Position numbers and translations under genes: made by a program. Shown in pieces: positions 51,165 to 60,552 of a DNA stretch of 64,000 bases. The notes under the pieces were generated by a model. It had not been told where the DNA came from. It was given only the letters and a program-made list of their open reading frames with translations, and ran no database searches. Origin of the DNA: Durusdinium trenchii (Eukaryota > Sar > Dinophyceae > Suessiales > Symbiodiniaceae); the NCBI GenBank assembly GCA_963970005.1, contig CAXAMN010025250.1, positions 1,714,017-1,778,016 of the forward strand. Reading direction: 5' to 3'. Positions within the stretch are counted from its first letter, which is position 1. Every line of letters begins with the position of its first letter.

Positions 51165-51365
51165 CAAGAAGCTACTAGGGGCTCCTGGCATCACTACTAG
51201 GAGCGATCGGACGCTACGAAGGCTCCTGGCATCGCTACTAGGAGCACTCTTACTACTAGTAAGGATGGAATCGGATTCTCCTAGGAGCAAGGACGCTACG
51301 AACGGGGCTCCTGGCCGTACTACTAGGAGCATCCTTACTACTAGTAACAAGAAGCTACTAGGAGA
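51165..51365 (+). repeat. CTACTAG modular array with CTACGAACG hinges
   Basis: About nine modules. Besides the usual hinges, GCTACGAAGG and GCTACGAACGGGGCTCC show the alternative hinge, and GAGCGATCGGACG a rare tail. A further reverse-oriented fragment is at 51503-51553. Confidence 0.85.
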
Positions 51366-51699
51366 CCCGAAAGCATTTCTCGGCCCTGCCGACACCCCAT
51401 GGCGCAGGCACCCTCCTCTTCGCTGCGCTCTCACAGGTGGGGCGGACGTGGGGCAGAAACGGTGTCGAGTCGAAAGCGAGGTTCAAAATGCGGAGGTTGT
51501 TTCTACTAGCTTCTTGTTACTACTAGTAAGGCACTTGTTACTAGTAGCGTAAGGAGTGAACAAAGATGCCTGGTTCAGCGGCTAACATGTTGGGCATCAA
51601 GATGAATTTGCTTGTGATGAAGATTATGCAGTTACACCATGTTACACCTTCTAGTTGTCATGTTCAGATCTCCCTCAAAGGGAAGCATCAAAAACACAC

Positions 51700-51812
51700 T
51701 CCCTGGAATGATCATGGATACGTGGATGGCATGTCCCCTTTCGTTCGGATGACCATGAAATGCCAATACCAAGCCGGTGGTGTTCTACTTCCGTTACTAT
51801 TCCAAGGAGTGT
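51700..51812. repeat. Two dispersed-element copies in opposite orientation
   Basis: 51700-51766 is the reverse complement of the 39304 copy (CTCCCTGGAATGATCATGG, CCTTTCGTTCGGATGACCAT). 51778-51812 (GGTGTTCTACTTCCGTTACT, ATTCCAAGGAGTGTGA) resembles the 3' part of the 5870 copy in direct sense. The two halves face each other. Confidence 0.5.
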
Positions 51813-51990
51813 GAATTGGGGTACCTGTTTGGATGCCCTCACTCTCAAGAGCTGTGTCGCATCACCGTTAGTCAAACAAAGAGAGGCTTGGTCCATAGAC
51901 GAGAGCGAAAGGTTGAGATCTCCCCACAGCGTGTGGGGATTGCTTCTGCTGAAGAGATGAGAATGAGAACTGCTGGTGGTGTGTTTCCCT
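51777..51990 (+). CDS. Candidate coding segment, unknown
   Basis: After the element edge the + frame reads CELGYLFGCPHSQELCRITV, TKRGLVHRRERKVEISPQRV and ASAEEMRMRTAGGVFPS. The minus strand is open over 157 codons in the same place, which I take as antisense. No family recognised. Confidence 0.4.
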
Positions 51991-52513
51991 CCAAAAGCAG
52001 CTTGGGGTTTTATGTATATATATTGGTGTTTTCCTCCCAAACATATTTCCAATTTTGAAGACTCTGTACGAGGGTCAACTTGAAACAGCAAGTGATCTTC
52101 CTTGTTAAAGGACTGTCTTGCACCTTTGAGACATGCCACGCGAGACAAATTCTGTTGGCGTGGGGCAGGAGTGATTCCTCAAGCCTTTCTTCTCCCATTC
52201 CATTTGAGATTATGTTTGAGGATTTGCCAGTTCCGCAAATCACAAAAATATATATATATATATACAAAATGCTACAAAACCCTGCTCCTGTGTTTCTCCC
52301 TTTGCACAGTTTGACATCTTTTCGGAGCTTTGCAATAACCCAACTCAAGAAAGTGCTGGTGTGCGTAAGATTGGAAAGCCTGCACCATGGACCATGGATG
52401 TCAGCCTGATTCATAGTAAGACAATGTAAGACACCTGCCATCGAAGGACTTCTTCCGATACCATTGCGGCAAAAAGCCGAGATGGCACTACCACACCCAC
52501 TCTGGTGGGGTAG

Positions 52514-52672
52514 ACTTCAACAATAGCATCGTATCTTAAAGTCAAGGAGAGTGAGGACCTCCTTCAACGAGCCGCACTTTCTGCCAGGTCAACCCTGCCC
52601 CCGAAGCCACCGCCCAAGCCAGCGAAGGGCAAGGACGGATCATGTGCTACAGACTTGGACAAGGATAGGAAA
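52514..52672 (+). CDS. Well-delimited internal exon, unknown protein
   Basis: From the AG at 52512-52513 to a GTACTG donor at 52673, exactly 53 codons: TSTIASYLKVKESEDLLQRA, ALSARSTLPPKPPPKPAKGK, DGSCATDLDKDRK. The Pro/Lys linker between two polar parts is typical of a disordered hinge. Function unknown. Confidence 0.5.
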
Positions 52673-53028
52673 GTACTGTGATTTGTCAGAATGAGTCTGT
52701 TTCCGTGCTGGACCCGGCTCTGTCGTTCTGAGTTGCCGCAGCCAGATGTGTGCTTGCATGCTTGACCCAGAATACAAGTGGGCCAACACACTTAACCTCT
52801 AACAGAGTCTAAGTCTAATGTGTGAGTTGTTCTATCATGAGGACCCAGTTATCCGCGGTGGACCAACCGTCTGTGTGAAATGAGGTCATTCTCCCATGAA
52901 GAGAAGACCTGTGGATTGACCAAGATGTAAGGAAGAGTATCTCAATGTATCTCAGATATGACGTTGATCTCTTTTTCATACCCTGGTTTTCGGAGTTCCC
53001 TGAGTTTGCGTGGTGAAGTGGTTCTAAA

Positions 53029-53427
53029 GTGGCGTCCCGAAAGCTTTGTGGAGTTTTCACTTGGGCTCAGCTCCTCCACTGGAGCCCCTCAAGGGGCACC
53101 TCTCAGCCGAGCCCATCTCAGCGCAAAGGAGCTCTCCACGGCGACGATGTCCTCGACGGCAACTGCTTCTGTGCCATCCTTGCCGTTGGCAACCCTGCAG
53201 GTGCTGCAGTTCTGGAATATGTATGAAAGATCATTGACAGCCAACCATGGTCGGTGTTCATTGACATTCCTCATTACAACTCACGATGTTTGATCATAAA
53301 GTTTGAATTCGGGGCTGCACGGAAACCACGCCGCATGGAGGACGAGTTGTGCCTGTCAAAACTCTGCCTGGAAGGTGTCAATTTGATCTTGTTTTGGTCC
53401 GGTTTCACTCAGGCGAGTGACAAATAA
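53029..53427 (+). pseudogene. Coding-like ORF broken by one TGA
   Basis: One frame reads ASRKLCGVFTWAQLLHWSPS, GDDVLDGNCFCAILAVGNPA, GAAVLEYV, TGA (53224-53226), then KIIDSQPWSVFIDIPHYNSR, KFEFGAARKPRRMEDELCLS and SGFTQASDK, TAA at 53427. The part after the TGA is convincingly coding; a donor (GTGTCA) is possible at 53373. The part before has a rival + frame (ELSTATMSSTATASVPSLPL). Either a nonsense change or a new exon starting at the AG just after the TGA (53228-53229). Confidence 0.45.
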
Positions 53428-53529
53428 TGGCAAATAAACACAAGTATCAGCCAGCAAGGAGAAGATGGTTTGACATGCTTGCACATTGCTAAGTAGAACA
53501 ATTGTGAAGAACACAACTTTTCCAAGAAA

Positions 53530-53800
53530 CAAGAAGCTAACAAGAAGCTACTAGATGGAGGCCATTGCAAGTAGGTTGGAGGCAGTGGCTACTAGGAGCA
53601 AGAAGCTACTAGTAACAACACAACTTGTCCAACAAACAGCCAATCACTCTGATTTAGCTGTTGATCCTCTCAAGAAGGTCAGGCACTGAGAGGTACTAGC
53701 ATGATGGGTATATATTATATACCCTTCAGCATCTGATAAAATACGTAGCAGTTTCTTGCTACTAGTAGGAATGGCCTCCAACCTACTAACCAGTAGCTAA
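53530..53800. repeat. Hybrid modular repeats
   Basis: 53545-53620 reads CTACTAG ATGGAGGCCATTG, CAAGTAG GTTGGAGGCAGTG, GCTACTAG GAGCAAGAAG, joining both module types in one array. 53750-53800 is the reverse: CTTGCTACTAGTAGGAATGG, then CCTCCAACCTACTA. About 53.6-53.75 kb between them holds nothing recognisable. Confidence 0.8.
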
Positions 53801-53934
53801 CAACATCCGTTGAAGTCCTTGATAAAAAGAACAAACAAGACTTCAGACAAAGTACCACGCATGCTTGGAGCTTTGCCTTTGCAATGCCTACCTCCTCTCA
53901 CTTGAGCTCGTTCTTCTTTTAAGTGTTACTCAAG

Positions 53935-54334
53935 CTCGATGTGTCCAAAAAAGACCAAGTCTCGTGGGATGTGGAGATCATGTAGACCTCGAGCTCGCAC
54001 CGAATTCGGACCCGGAACGACCTACAGTAGCCGCCAGCCATCCAGCAGCCGGCCATCCAGCCATCTCACCACAGAAAACCCTCTTCGAACTGGTGAGGAG
54101 ATAGAATCTGTTCTACAAGTTCACATATTGATATGGGTCAATATTGAGGGCATTTGCATCTGCGGAAGTTGTGCTATTTAGGAGGCATTGTTACAAGTGC
54201 GGGACGGACTGGGGGCTGGTACACTTGTTGAAAGAAGGGCCCTGGAACTAGGCGTTGCCTCGGTATGGGCAGCGGAACGCAGGGCCAGATTTCTCCCGGT
54301 GTCCGGACGCCAGGAGGAGCCAAGCCCCAGCTTG
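53935..54334 (+). CDS. Gene M: two cleanly joined exons, unknown protein
   Basis: Exon 53935-54092 follows an AG with a pyrimidine-rich lead and reads RCVQKRPSLVGCGDHVDLEL, APNSDPERPTVAASHPAAGH, PQKTLFEL up to a GTGAGG donor. Exon 54185-54334 (exactly 50 codons) continues in phase 0: ALLQVRDGLGAGTLVERRAL, ELGVASVWAAERRARFLPVS, GRQEEPSPSL, again ending at GTGAGG. Both donors match the consensus. A disordered Pro/Ser part followed by a helical Ala/Arg/Glu part; no family recognised. One of the most reliable unassigned loci. Confidence 0.55.
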
Positions 54335-54450
54335 GTGAGGCAGAGTTCTTGGAAGACAAGGGGGGGTAATTAGAGGTTGTAGGCCTGGTGGGGTTGATTA
54401 CTTTTAGATCTTGTTGATTTGTAGGTTTTATTTGCAGGAGAATCTTCAGG

Positions 54451-54800
54451 GTCGATGCTTTGAAAGCCCAAACGGAGGTGGCCCTTCGAGACGTTGAGTT
54501 TCGCTTGGGGACGCTGTCAAAAGCATCCGACTCCGCCCTTCCAATGGGATGGTTTTCTGATGTTTTCTGCATGTCCAATGCTATGCAGAATTCTTCAGGG
54601 TGTCCATGTTGTTTTTAAAGATCGTGTGATGGTGCCACTTTGGGCTGGTAGACCCACACGAGCAGAAGTGTTCAGTGGCCCAAGCATCCTTCAAGGGCCA
54701 AAGCTCTTCTCGAGTGTGAGAGGGCAAAGACTGAGGTGTTCTTCAGTGGCCAAGCCTCTATTGTGCTCAAAGCGGGCATCTGAAAATAGGGAGACCACCA
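54451..54800 (+). CDS. Gene M further exons (probable)
   Basis: About 54445-54550 reads RIFRVDALKAQTEVALRDVE, FRLGTLSKASDSALPMGW, a helix suited to follow the upstream exon, although the phase at the junction does not fit directly, so a small exon may be missing. About 54690-54785 reads HPSRAKALLECERAKTEVFF, SGQASIVLKAGI and TGA. Another frame (SENRETTSGKKKT end) competes there. Confidence 0.4.
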
Positions 54801-55267
54801 GCGGAAAAAAAAAAACATAAAAAGAAAGAATCAATGAACACATCGTAAAGCCCACCAATTGAAAGGTCTCCCTCTACAAGAAACTATTCAAATACGCCCA
54901 ATATGATGTAGTGTACGTGAAGAGTTACACTTTCCCCACTTGCCCATCTGACAATCCTCACAAGGTGCTTCCCTGGCTCAGAGCAGCAAGGCGGAAATTG
55001 GGCGATTCAAGGTTTGGACTTGGTCAGCTTGACTTTGTCAAGATGTCCAAAACATAAAGCAGTCTCAGGCACTTCTTGTGCAATGAGAATCCTGGTGATC
55101 CTGGGTGTGTCTTCGGACTGGCATTGGAACTTCATTAAGGATTGGAGAACGACCCTGACCCATATATGTGTTCTGTTTCGACATGATGACTTTGACATGC
55201 CAAGCTACAGTAGACTACACTGACATATTATTGACTACACTGTTACACTGACTCTGACTCTCGTTTG

Positions 55268-55440
55268 AATCGAGGCCGATCCACCGGTGAGCGATCGTTC
55301 TCTCAAAACGAGTTCCCCTCGCGGCGTGCGAAGCGAGCCACGAGGGGCGACTTCCAAGAGCTCGGCAGAGTCGCTGCTCCCAGGCGGAGATTGTCACGAG
55401 GGACGTTGGACCTGACCGGACAGGAAGAGTACATGGATGG
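55268..55440 (+). CDS. Candidate exon, two + frames
   Basis: One frame reads EADPPVSDRSLKTSSPRGVR, SEPRGATSKSSAESLLPGG, stop at about 55409. The other reads NRGRSTGERSFSQNEFPSRR, DFQELGRVAAPRRRLSRGTL to 55447. Both are polar. Coding is likely but the frame is open to question. Confidence 0.35.
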
Positions 55441-55756
55441 GTCATGAAATATCATGAAATGGTTTTCATCCATGCTATTCCACACATGCAAGATCTGGGC
55501 AAGAGTGCAGCTGGGATGGCCGGTAAATCAGACACTTCACGGGTTCTTCGGCAGGGTAAACAGCTCCGTCCGGTCTCAGTGCTTGGGCTGCGGTGGCGGC
55601 TCGGATGGACCAAGGGGATCCCCAGCTCGGCTCAGAGGCCTGATTCAGGCCGGGCAAGAGCCTGTTCACCTTGAAAGCGCGGTTCTTCACCCAAGAGTGA
55701 GGTTTGCCTTTGGGGTCCTCAGAATGTGTCTGGGTGTTTCGACGATGTTTTCTTGA

Positions 55757-55892
55757 AGCGATGACTGACGCCGAAATCGCTATGGCTGCCAGACATGCTT
55801 TTGGACAGATGAGACTGATCCTGCATCGTGGTAACATTTCCTTGCACCTCAGAAGACTTGAGCTCCTTTACAAGGCAAACCGCCGAAGTTGA
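55757..55892 (+). CDS. Candidate terminal exon, helical protein end
   Basis: After AG of TTTCTTGAAG the frame reads MTDAEIAMAARHAFGQMRLI, LHRGNISLHLRRLELLYKAN, RRS and TGA at 55892. A strongly helical, Arg/Leu-rich end. May belong to the same gene as 53935-54800. Minus-strand frames here look like shadows. Confidence 0.4.
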
Positions 55893-56369
55893 TGTATCCT
55901 CTCCATGGAGAAGAAGCTGGTGCTCAGAGCAAGGGAATTCGACCAACAGACCAACAACATGTGTATGCACATCCAAAAAGTCACAACAGTTCCGTCACAA
56001 CTTCATGACTACGTACACATTCTATTTGGTTCAAAAACTTGCAAACGCATGAAGCTCTTCATGCCAGTAGAACATCCCAGTCATACCCAAGCAACAAACC
56101 CGTGTTGCTCTATCAGCCAGATTCCAACCATGCGTTTTTATACAGTTATAAGTAGTTGCTAACAGGGTGCAAGCGTTCCCCAAGTTTCAGTCCCATGTCA
56201 CTGCGGCGCTCGCGCCATATGTTTTGCCATATGAGCCACGGTACAACGGCACAACCACAACCACATTCATAGGTCAATGATGGAAAGTGTCTCAAATTCC
56301 CGTTCCTGTCCAGGTTTTCTTTGGATTTCTCTTGTCCCAGCCATCGATCTCTCGCCACACGCGATACAG

Positions 56370-56488
56370 GTGAAGCCCCCGAGCCGGAACCCGCAGACGC
56401 CGTTTCCGCGCCAAGTCGCGCGGCCGAAGTGCCGATGGAGGCGAGCGAATGTGCTGATGTTCAGAGTCTCGCAGATATGTTCCTGGGG
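56370..56488 (+). CDS. Well-delimited acidic/Pro exon
   Basis: Acceptor GCGATACAG ends at 56369 and donor GTAAAG starts at 56489. Two bases then 39 codons: EAPEPEPADAVSAPSRAAEV, PMEASECADVQSLADMFLG. AEVPMEAS recalls the AEMPTLEAS of 45130 and the shorter micro-exon modules, so the series may extend to here. Confidence 0.5.
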
Positions 56489-56578
56489 GTAAAGTAGTGA
56501 CGGGTGTTCTGGTGGGAGGTGGGAATAGTTCTTTGCGAAGAAGAGAAGTCTTGATGAAGAACATGATTGGATGTTGCT

Positions 56579-56847
56579 CCAAGGTATTCGACAAGACTCA
56601 AACTTTTGGAGCTGGAGCCGACGTCTGCCTATGTCGGCCACTACCTAGAAACCCACTGTTCAGGGGAGGGCCAAAAAGCGACCTGACCAGACGAGACTGG
56701 TCCAATGACTTCAAAACCTGCTGGGTGTGTTTGTGGGGGGTGTCCTTAGGACCAGAATCCTTTGAGCTTGTGCTTTCGCTGATGTCGTTGGATTTCACGA
56801 TGGTCGCTGACCCGGACGGTCGCCGACTTCGCATTAGGGCCACCTGA
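56579..56847. other. Open on both strands, strand unresolved
   Basis: The + strand reads VFDKTQTFGAGADVCLCRPL and GPESFELVLSLMSLDFTMVA to a stop at 56847. The minus strand reads IVKSNDISESTSSKDSGPKD and QQVLKSLDQSRLVRSLFGPP over the same bases. The minus reading is more polar and slightly better as protein. Confidence 0.3.
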
Positions 56848-57556
56848 GCGGTGCTTTAGCCACTCTGGACGTAGCCACGAGGGGGAAAATAGTCCAGCCG
56901 GGTCACCAGGCAGGTGGACAGTGACTGCGCCTGACCAAAATCTGATTTGGTGGGTGGGAATTCACTGGGTGGGTTTACCCAGATCTGGTCGGGTGACTGC
57001 GCCTGGTGATGGCTGGGGTGCTGGGATGATTTTGTGCCCGGTGTGTAAGTGGGTGTGTACTCAAAATAGCGAGACCTGCCAGTTCGACCTCAAGGAAGAA
57101 TGAACATAGACCAGTGATGACCAGTCTAATCAATTGGTTGGGGATCTTTGATCTTTGTATGAAAATATACATCCATGGCATCCCATGGCCCATACAGTCT
57201 TTGTTTCCCCGGAGATGCTCATCCAGGCCGTCTCAAGCGAGAGCTCTCAGAACGCCTCGTTGCCACCGGGCTTTCAACCGTTTGGAGCCTCGTTGCCACC
57301 GGGGGGTTGGACGGTTGGACGGGCGCATGGATGAAGGATCACGAGATGTTTTGTTGGCCACGGATTGATTAGACATGAGGTTCAATAGAATTAAGAGAGT
57401 ATAGTCTCAGTATAGTGCCTATAAACAGATTAGAAAAGATGAATCCACTTATACAATATGTCACATATGTCACAGCTTCTGTGTTTGGATCGGAAGGGTT
57501 CATTGCGACATGCAGGTTTAGCCAGTTGCTGATCTATAACCCTTTATCATTTCAAC

Positions 57557-57708
57557 ATCAGCACCCTCCAACAGGTCACCACCTGGCGCACCTGGCACTT
57601 TTGAGTCTCCAAAAGCCACCAGAGGAGACCTGTTCAAGGGTGCTGGTAGTGAATTAGTGTCTTCATGTTTTGTTGTTGGCCCAGCTCAATTGTTTGCTAA
57701 GCTCTGAA
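57557..57708 (+). CDS. Candidate terminal exon, Pro-rich start
   Basis: Reads TSAPSNRSPPGAPGTFESPK, ATRGDLFKGAGSELVSSCFV, VGPAQLFAKL, TGA. The Pro/Ser start echoes the micro-exon modules. 5' border not certain. Another + frame is open but more hydrophobic. Confidence 0.4.
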
Positions 57709-57767
57709 ATCCGTCGAATTATGTGATGTTTGTTTCTCGGTTTTCTTGACGTGTGACGCATATCCAT

Positions 57768-57889
57768 GAAGGTTCGTGGAGCAGAGCCACCCTTTGTTGC
57801 ATCCCAAAAGCTGGGTTGGAAGCTTCCATTCCGCAAGATCGGCTGGGGATGTTTTTCTCGCACACGTTGCCACTTGTTGGAGACCTAGG
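57768..57889 (+). CDS. Possible small CDS, three + frames open
   Basis: From ATG 57768 one frame reads MKVRGAEPPFVASQKLGWKL, PFRKIGWGCFSRTRCHLLET to TAG. The two other + frames are also open to beyond 58000, one with LLEATRDAFLLQHAATPDLG. Low confidence in any single one. Confidence 0.25.
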
Positions 57890-58535
57890 AGACCTTTGTT
57901 GGAGGCCACCAGAGATGCCTTTTTGTTGCAACATGCTGCAACACCCGATCTCGGTGCAAATCGCTGTTTCTTCTTGGCTCACCGGGGTCGGAAGGTGGCA
58001 ATGCTGGAGACGAGTACCAGGATGTACTAGTTTGTTCGTCAAGAGCCTCTATATACAAGTATCGCAGTTACCAATGAAATGATGAGATGGCTAAAAATGA
58101 CTTCAATCCGTGAGCAAACTGCTGTGAAGATCCGGGCAATAGATGATTCTCGCTGTTTTCATCCAAGCATTGGTAGTCACCAGTAGTTGTGGTTCATTCC
58201 GACCATTCCAGTCCCCAGTGCTGGTGGCCGAACTGAAATCCGACTGACTGGCTGTGATGATTTCCCGGTCACTCGGCGAAGATTTGGAGAGAAGGGACAG
58301 GTGGATGCGGTCAGGATTCAAAAACGTCGAGCTTGGGTACCCTGGGACCAAGTCTAGGAATGGCCTGGCTAAAACCACTCCATGCCTGGCTAGACAAATA
58401 TGCGCACCAGCAAACTGACTGGGTTCAAGATGTTCCATGAAACGTGAGAAACGAATTTCTAGGCCTCCTCTTCCAGTGGTGTTTTGCTAAGTTGGATACT
58501 GTGGATTGTATGGTGGGCCCGCAAAACGTATCCAG

Positions 58536-58678
58536 GGAATCCTCCTTTGCTCACCAGTGCCCTTCACCCTTTTGGGGCCAAGAGAGAGAGAGGTCACCAA
58601 CACGTACCGGACCGGAACAAATGCAAGGAGAAGATTGAAAGAGGATTGAGGTTTGAGGATGTGGATGAAGAGCTTTGA
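58536..58678 (+). CDS. Candidate terminal exon with acidic end
   Basis: After AG of GTATCCAG (58534-58535): NPPLLTSALHPFGAKRERGH, QHVPDRNKCKEKIERGLRFE, DVDEEL and TGA at 58678. A second + frame (SRESSFAHQCPSPFWGQERE) overlaps. The charged helix followed by an acidic end looks like a true C-terminus. Confidence 0.45.
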
Positions 58679-58821
58679 AGTTTTTGGCAAATATCTTAAA
58701 CGTTTCAGGATTGCTTGAGTCCGGTGCCTGTGTAGTTCTTCATGGCTGCATGCCAGCTTGTGCAGTTCACGCGTAGAGCCTTTGAGTTCTTGTGCGAAAC
58801 CTGTTCCGCTGACTTGCAACA

Positions 58822-58868
58822 TGGTTGTTGTTGTTGTTGTTGTGGTGGTGGTGGTGGTGGTGGTTGTG
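58822..58868. repeat. Trinucleotide repeat (GTT)n(GTG)n
   Basis: Six to seven GTT units pass into seven GTG units. An ATG sits directly before the run (58820) so the + frame begins Met then about fifteen Val. The other frames give Cys or Trp/Leu runs. Confidence 0.85.
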
Positions 58869-58904
58869 GGTCGCACCATGTGGGGTGGCGACAGTGCTCG
58901 CGGC

Positions 58905-59045
58905 TGGCGTCGATATCCACGAGTCGCAACACTGGCGGCATCGATGCACGCGGCTGCCGGAGCCAGCCAGGCAGCCCAGCCAGGCGTGGCAAAAAGAGCT
59001 TCAGCTGGGCGGCTGCAGGGCTTTGGCAATTTTTGTTTGCATTAG
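58905..59045 (+). CDS. Possible Ala-rich exon
   Basis: Reads RYPRVATLAASMHAAAGASQ, AAQPGVAKRASAGRLQGFGN and closes at 59045. Ala-rich strings are open in antisense too (minus frame AAWLAPAAACIDAASVATRG), so strand is uncertain; + is preferred from the neighbours at 59158 and 59952. Confidence 0.3.
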   Translation, partial: WRRYPRVATLAASMHAAAGASQAAQPGVAKRASAGRLQGFGNFCLH

Positions 59046-59157
59046 ACAGCATCTTTTTCTGTGAGCAAGTGAGAACAATATGAAAAGCAACGGCAGTGAA
59101 GAAGGACATCTGTTGCCATAGACCTGGGTGGCCGCGCACCAAGCGGTAACAAACACC

Positions 59158-59357
59158 AGTTGACGGAAACAGATGTGGAGGTCAAGTTCAGCACAAAGTC
59201 CAAGGAGACTGTCAATTCGTTCTTGGAGGACCAGGTGACAAGCAACATGACACTTGCCAACTCCGCAGAGCAAGACGACTTGTCATTGGCCGACGTGGTG
59301 TCCTTCTTGCAGTGTTGGGCTGGAAGCTGTTGGAGCTGCCCCTTCCGTGGCGCATGA
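59158..59357 (+). CDS. Gene D exon, unknown protein
   Basis: After AG of AAACACCAG: LTETDVEVKFSTKSKETVNS, FLEDQVTSNMTLANSAEQDD, LSLADVVSFLQ. A CAG lies at 59310-59312, and an overlapping frame 59312-59527 reads LGWKLLELPLPWRMTLALLP, RLDRFEDWFMPNIHGS. Both look coding but are in different frames with no room for an intron, so a frameshift or a missed exon border is likely. Confidence 0.45.
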
Positions 59358-59951
59358 CATTGGCACTGCTTCCAATATGTGACAGTTGTGCACCGATTAG
59401 ACTCGACCGCTTTGAAGATTGGTTCATGCCCAATATTCATGGTTCACGGCCAAGCCATGTGATCAAAAGAGAATCAAATAGGTTCAGCTATTCTACGTCA
59501 TTGCAGCAGAGTGAAGAAGTTGACTGAGATGATGTGTTTGGGGAGTTGATGTTTAGAAGTTTGCTGCGTTGAAGCCAAGTCTTTGAAAGTGGTTTGAGGT
59601 ACACTAGGTACAGGTCGGTCTCTACCACGAACCACCTTTGCATGAATTTGACACCAAGTAGTAACATACTACCAAATTCTATCCGAATCAAAACAAACAA
59701 AGGCACTGGAATGATAATGTCTTTTACAGGGCGGAGGATACCGGCATACTCCCTACAAATTGGTATTGGTATCCAATGATTCATCAGGTCATGCTATGTG
59801 CCACCTTTTTGTATCGTAAATACATGTAAAATTATGTAAATACATATACCCGGTAGGCCCCCAGGTTTCCGGCAATCAAAAGAGATTGACTTAACAGATA
59901 TTGTTTAGAAACCCACGAAGAAGATAGCACACCCTGCACCAGCCATGCAAG

Positions 59952-60167
59952 GATGATGGGCCGGGGCAAAAGCCCAAAGCGCCTGGGCGAAAGAAGGCTC
60001 AGAAAGTTCAAGCGCTTGAGGAGCAGAGGGGTCGAGCCAAGGCATATCAGCACCGAAAAGCACGGGGTGAACTGTTGAGTGAGAGTCCCCAGTGTTTCCC
60101 TCATGACCTGGTCATCGTCGGTTTTGAAAAATTGACAACATGCGTGGGAACGGAGCTAGTTGCATAG
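59952..60167 (+). CDS. Gene D terminal exon, basic protein end
   Basis: AG of CCATGCAAG at 59950-59951, then 71 codons and TAG at 60165-60167: DDGPGQKPKAPGRKKAQKVQ, ALEEQRGRAKAYQHRKARGE, LLSESPQCFPHDLVIVGFEK, LTTCVGTELVA. A basic helix followed by a more hydrophobic end. The clear change of composition against other frames makes it convincing. Family unknown. 59.55-59.93 kb between has no certain exon. Confidence 0.5.
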   Translation, partial: DDGPGQKPKAPGRKKAQKVQALEEQRGRAKAYQHRKARGELLSESPQCFPHDLVIVGFEKLTTCVGTELVA

Positions 60168-60415
60168 TAGAAGGTCGGCCCTTTTGCAGTTTCCTACTTG
60201 CTAGTTTGTTAAAGCTGGAGAAATATAAACACAAACCTTAAAAATGGAAGACCAAATGAAGTCACTTTTTGCCCAAATGAAGTCACTTTTTGCCCGAACC
60301 CAAAGCCCGGGGGCCCACCCCTATAACCCATGCCACGTGGCAAGGCCACCCTTGAGCTACGTCGACAAAACCTCTAAAAAACTGCTGGGAACCTCCAGCA
60401 TTAAGAAAATCAACA

Positions 60416-60510
60416 GGAGTCACAAGACGGGGTGCCGAACTTGGATGATAGGGGTGCCCAGAACATCCACTCACTGGATGGGGCCCAAAAACACCCCGAC
60501 ATGTGACTCC
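60416..60510. repeat. Hairpin element, copy 2
   Basis: Left arm GGAGTCACAAGACGGGGTG (60416-60434), right arm 60492-60510, its reverse complement with two mismatches; loop 57 bp as in copy 1. The loop shares GGGGTGCCCAGAACATCCAC and TCACTGGATGG with copy 1 and differs elsewhere. Confidence 0.85.
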
Positions 60511-60552
60511 AACCTACAAGCGATGCTAGAACTATTCCTTCTTAAAATCCTC

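Noticed and set aside
51675..52148. Minus-strand frame of 157 codons
   Set aside because: Antisense to a + frame with better composition, and it crosses two dispersed-element copies.
59488..59784. Minus-strand frame of 98 codons with hydrophobic stretches
   Set aside because: Both strands are open; the + strand (SVSTTNHLCMNLTPSSN) is as plausible, and neither has splice or family support.
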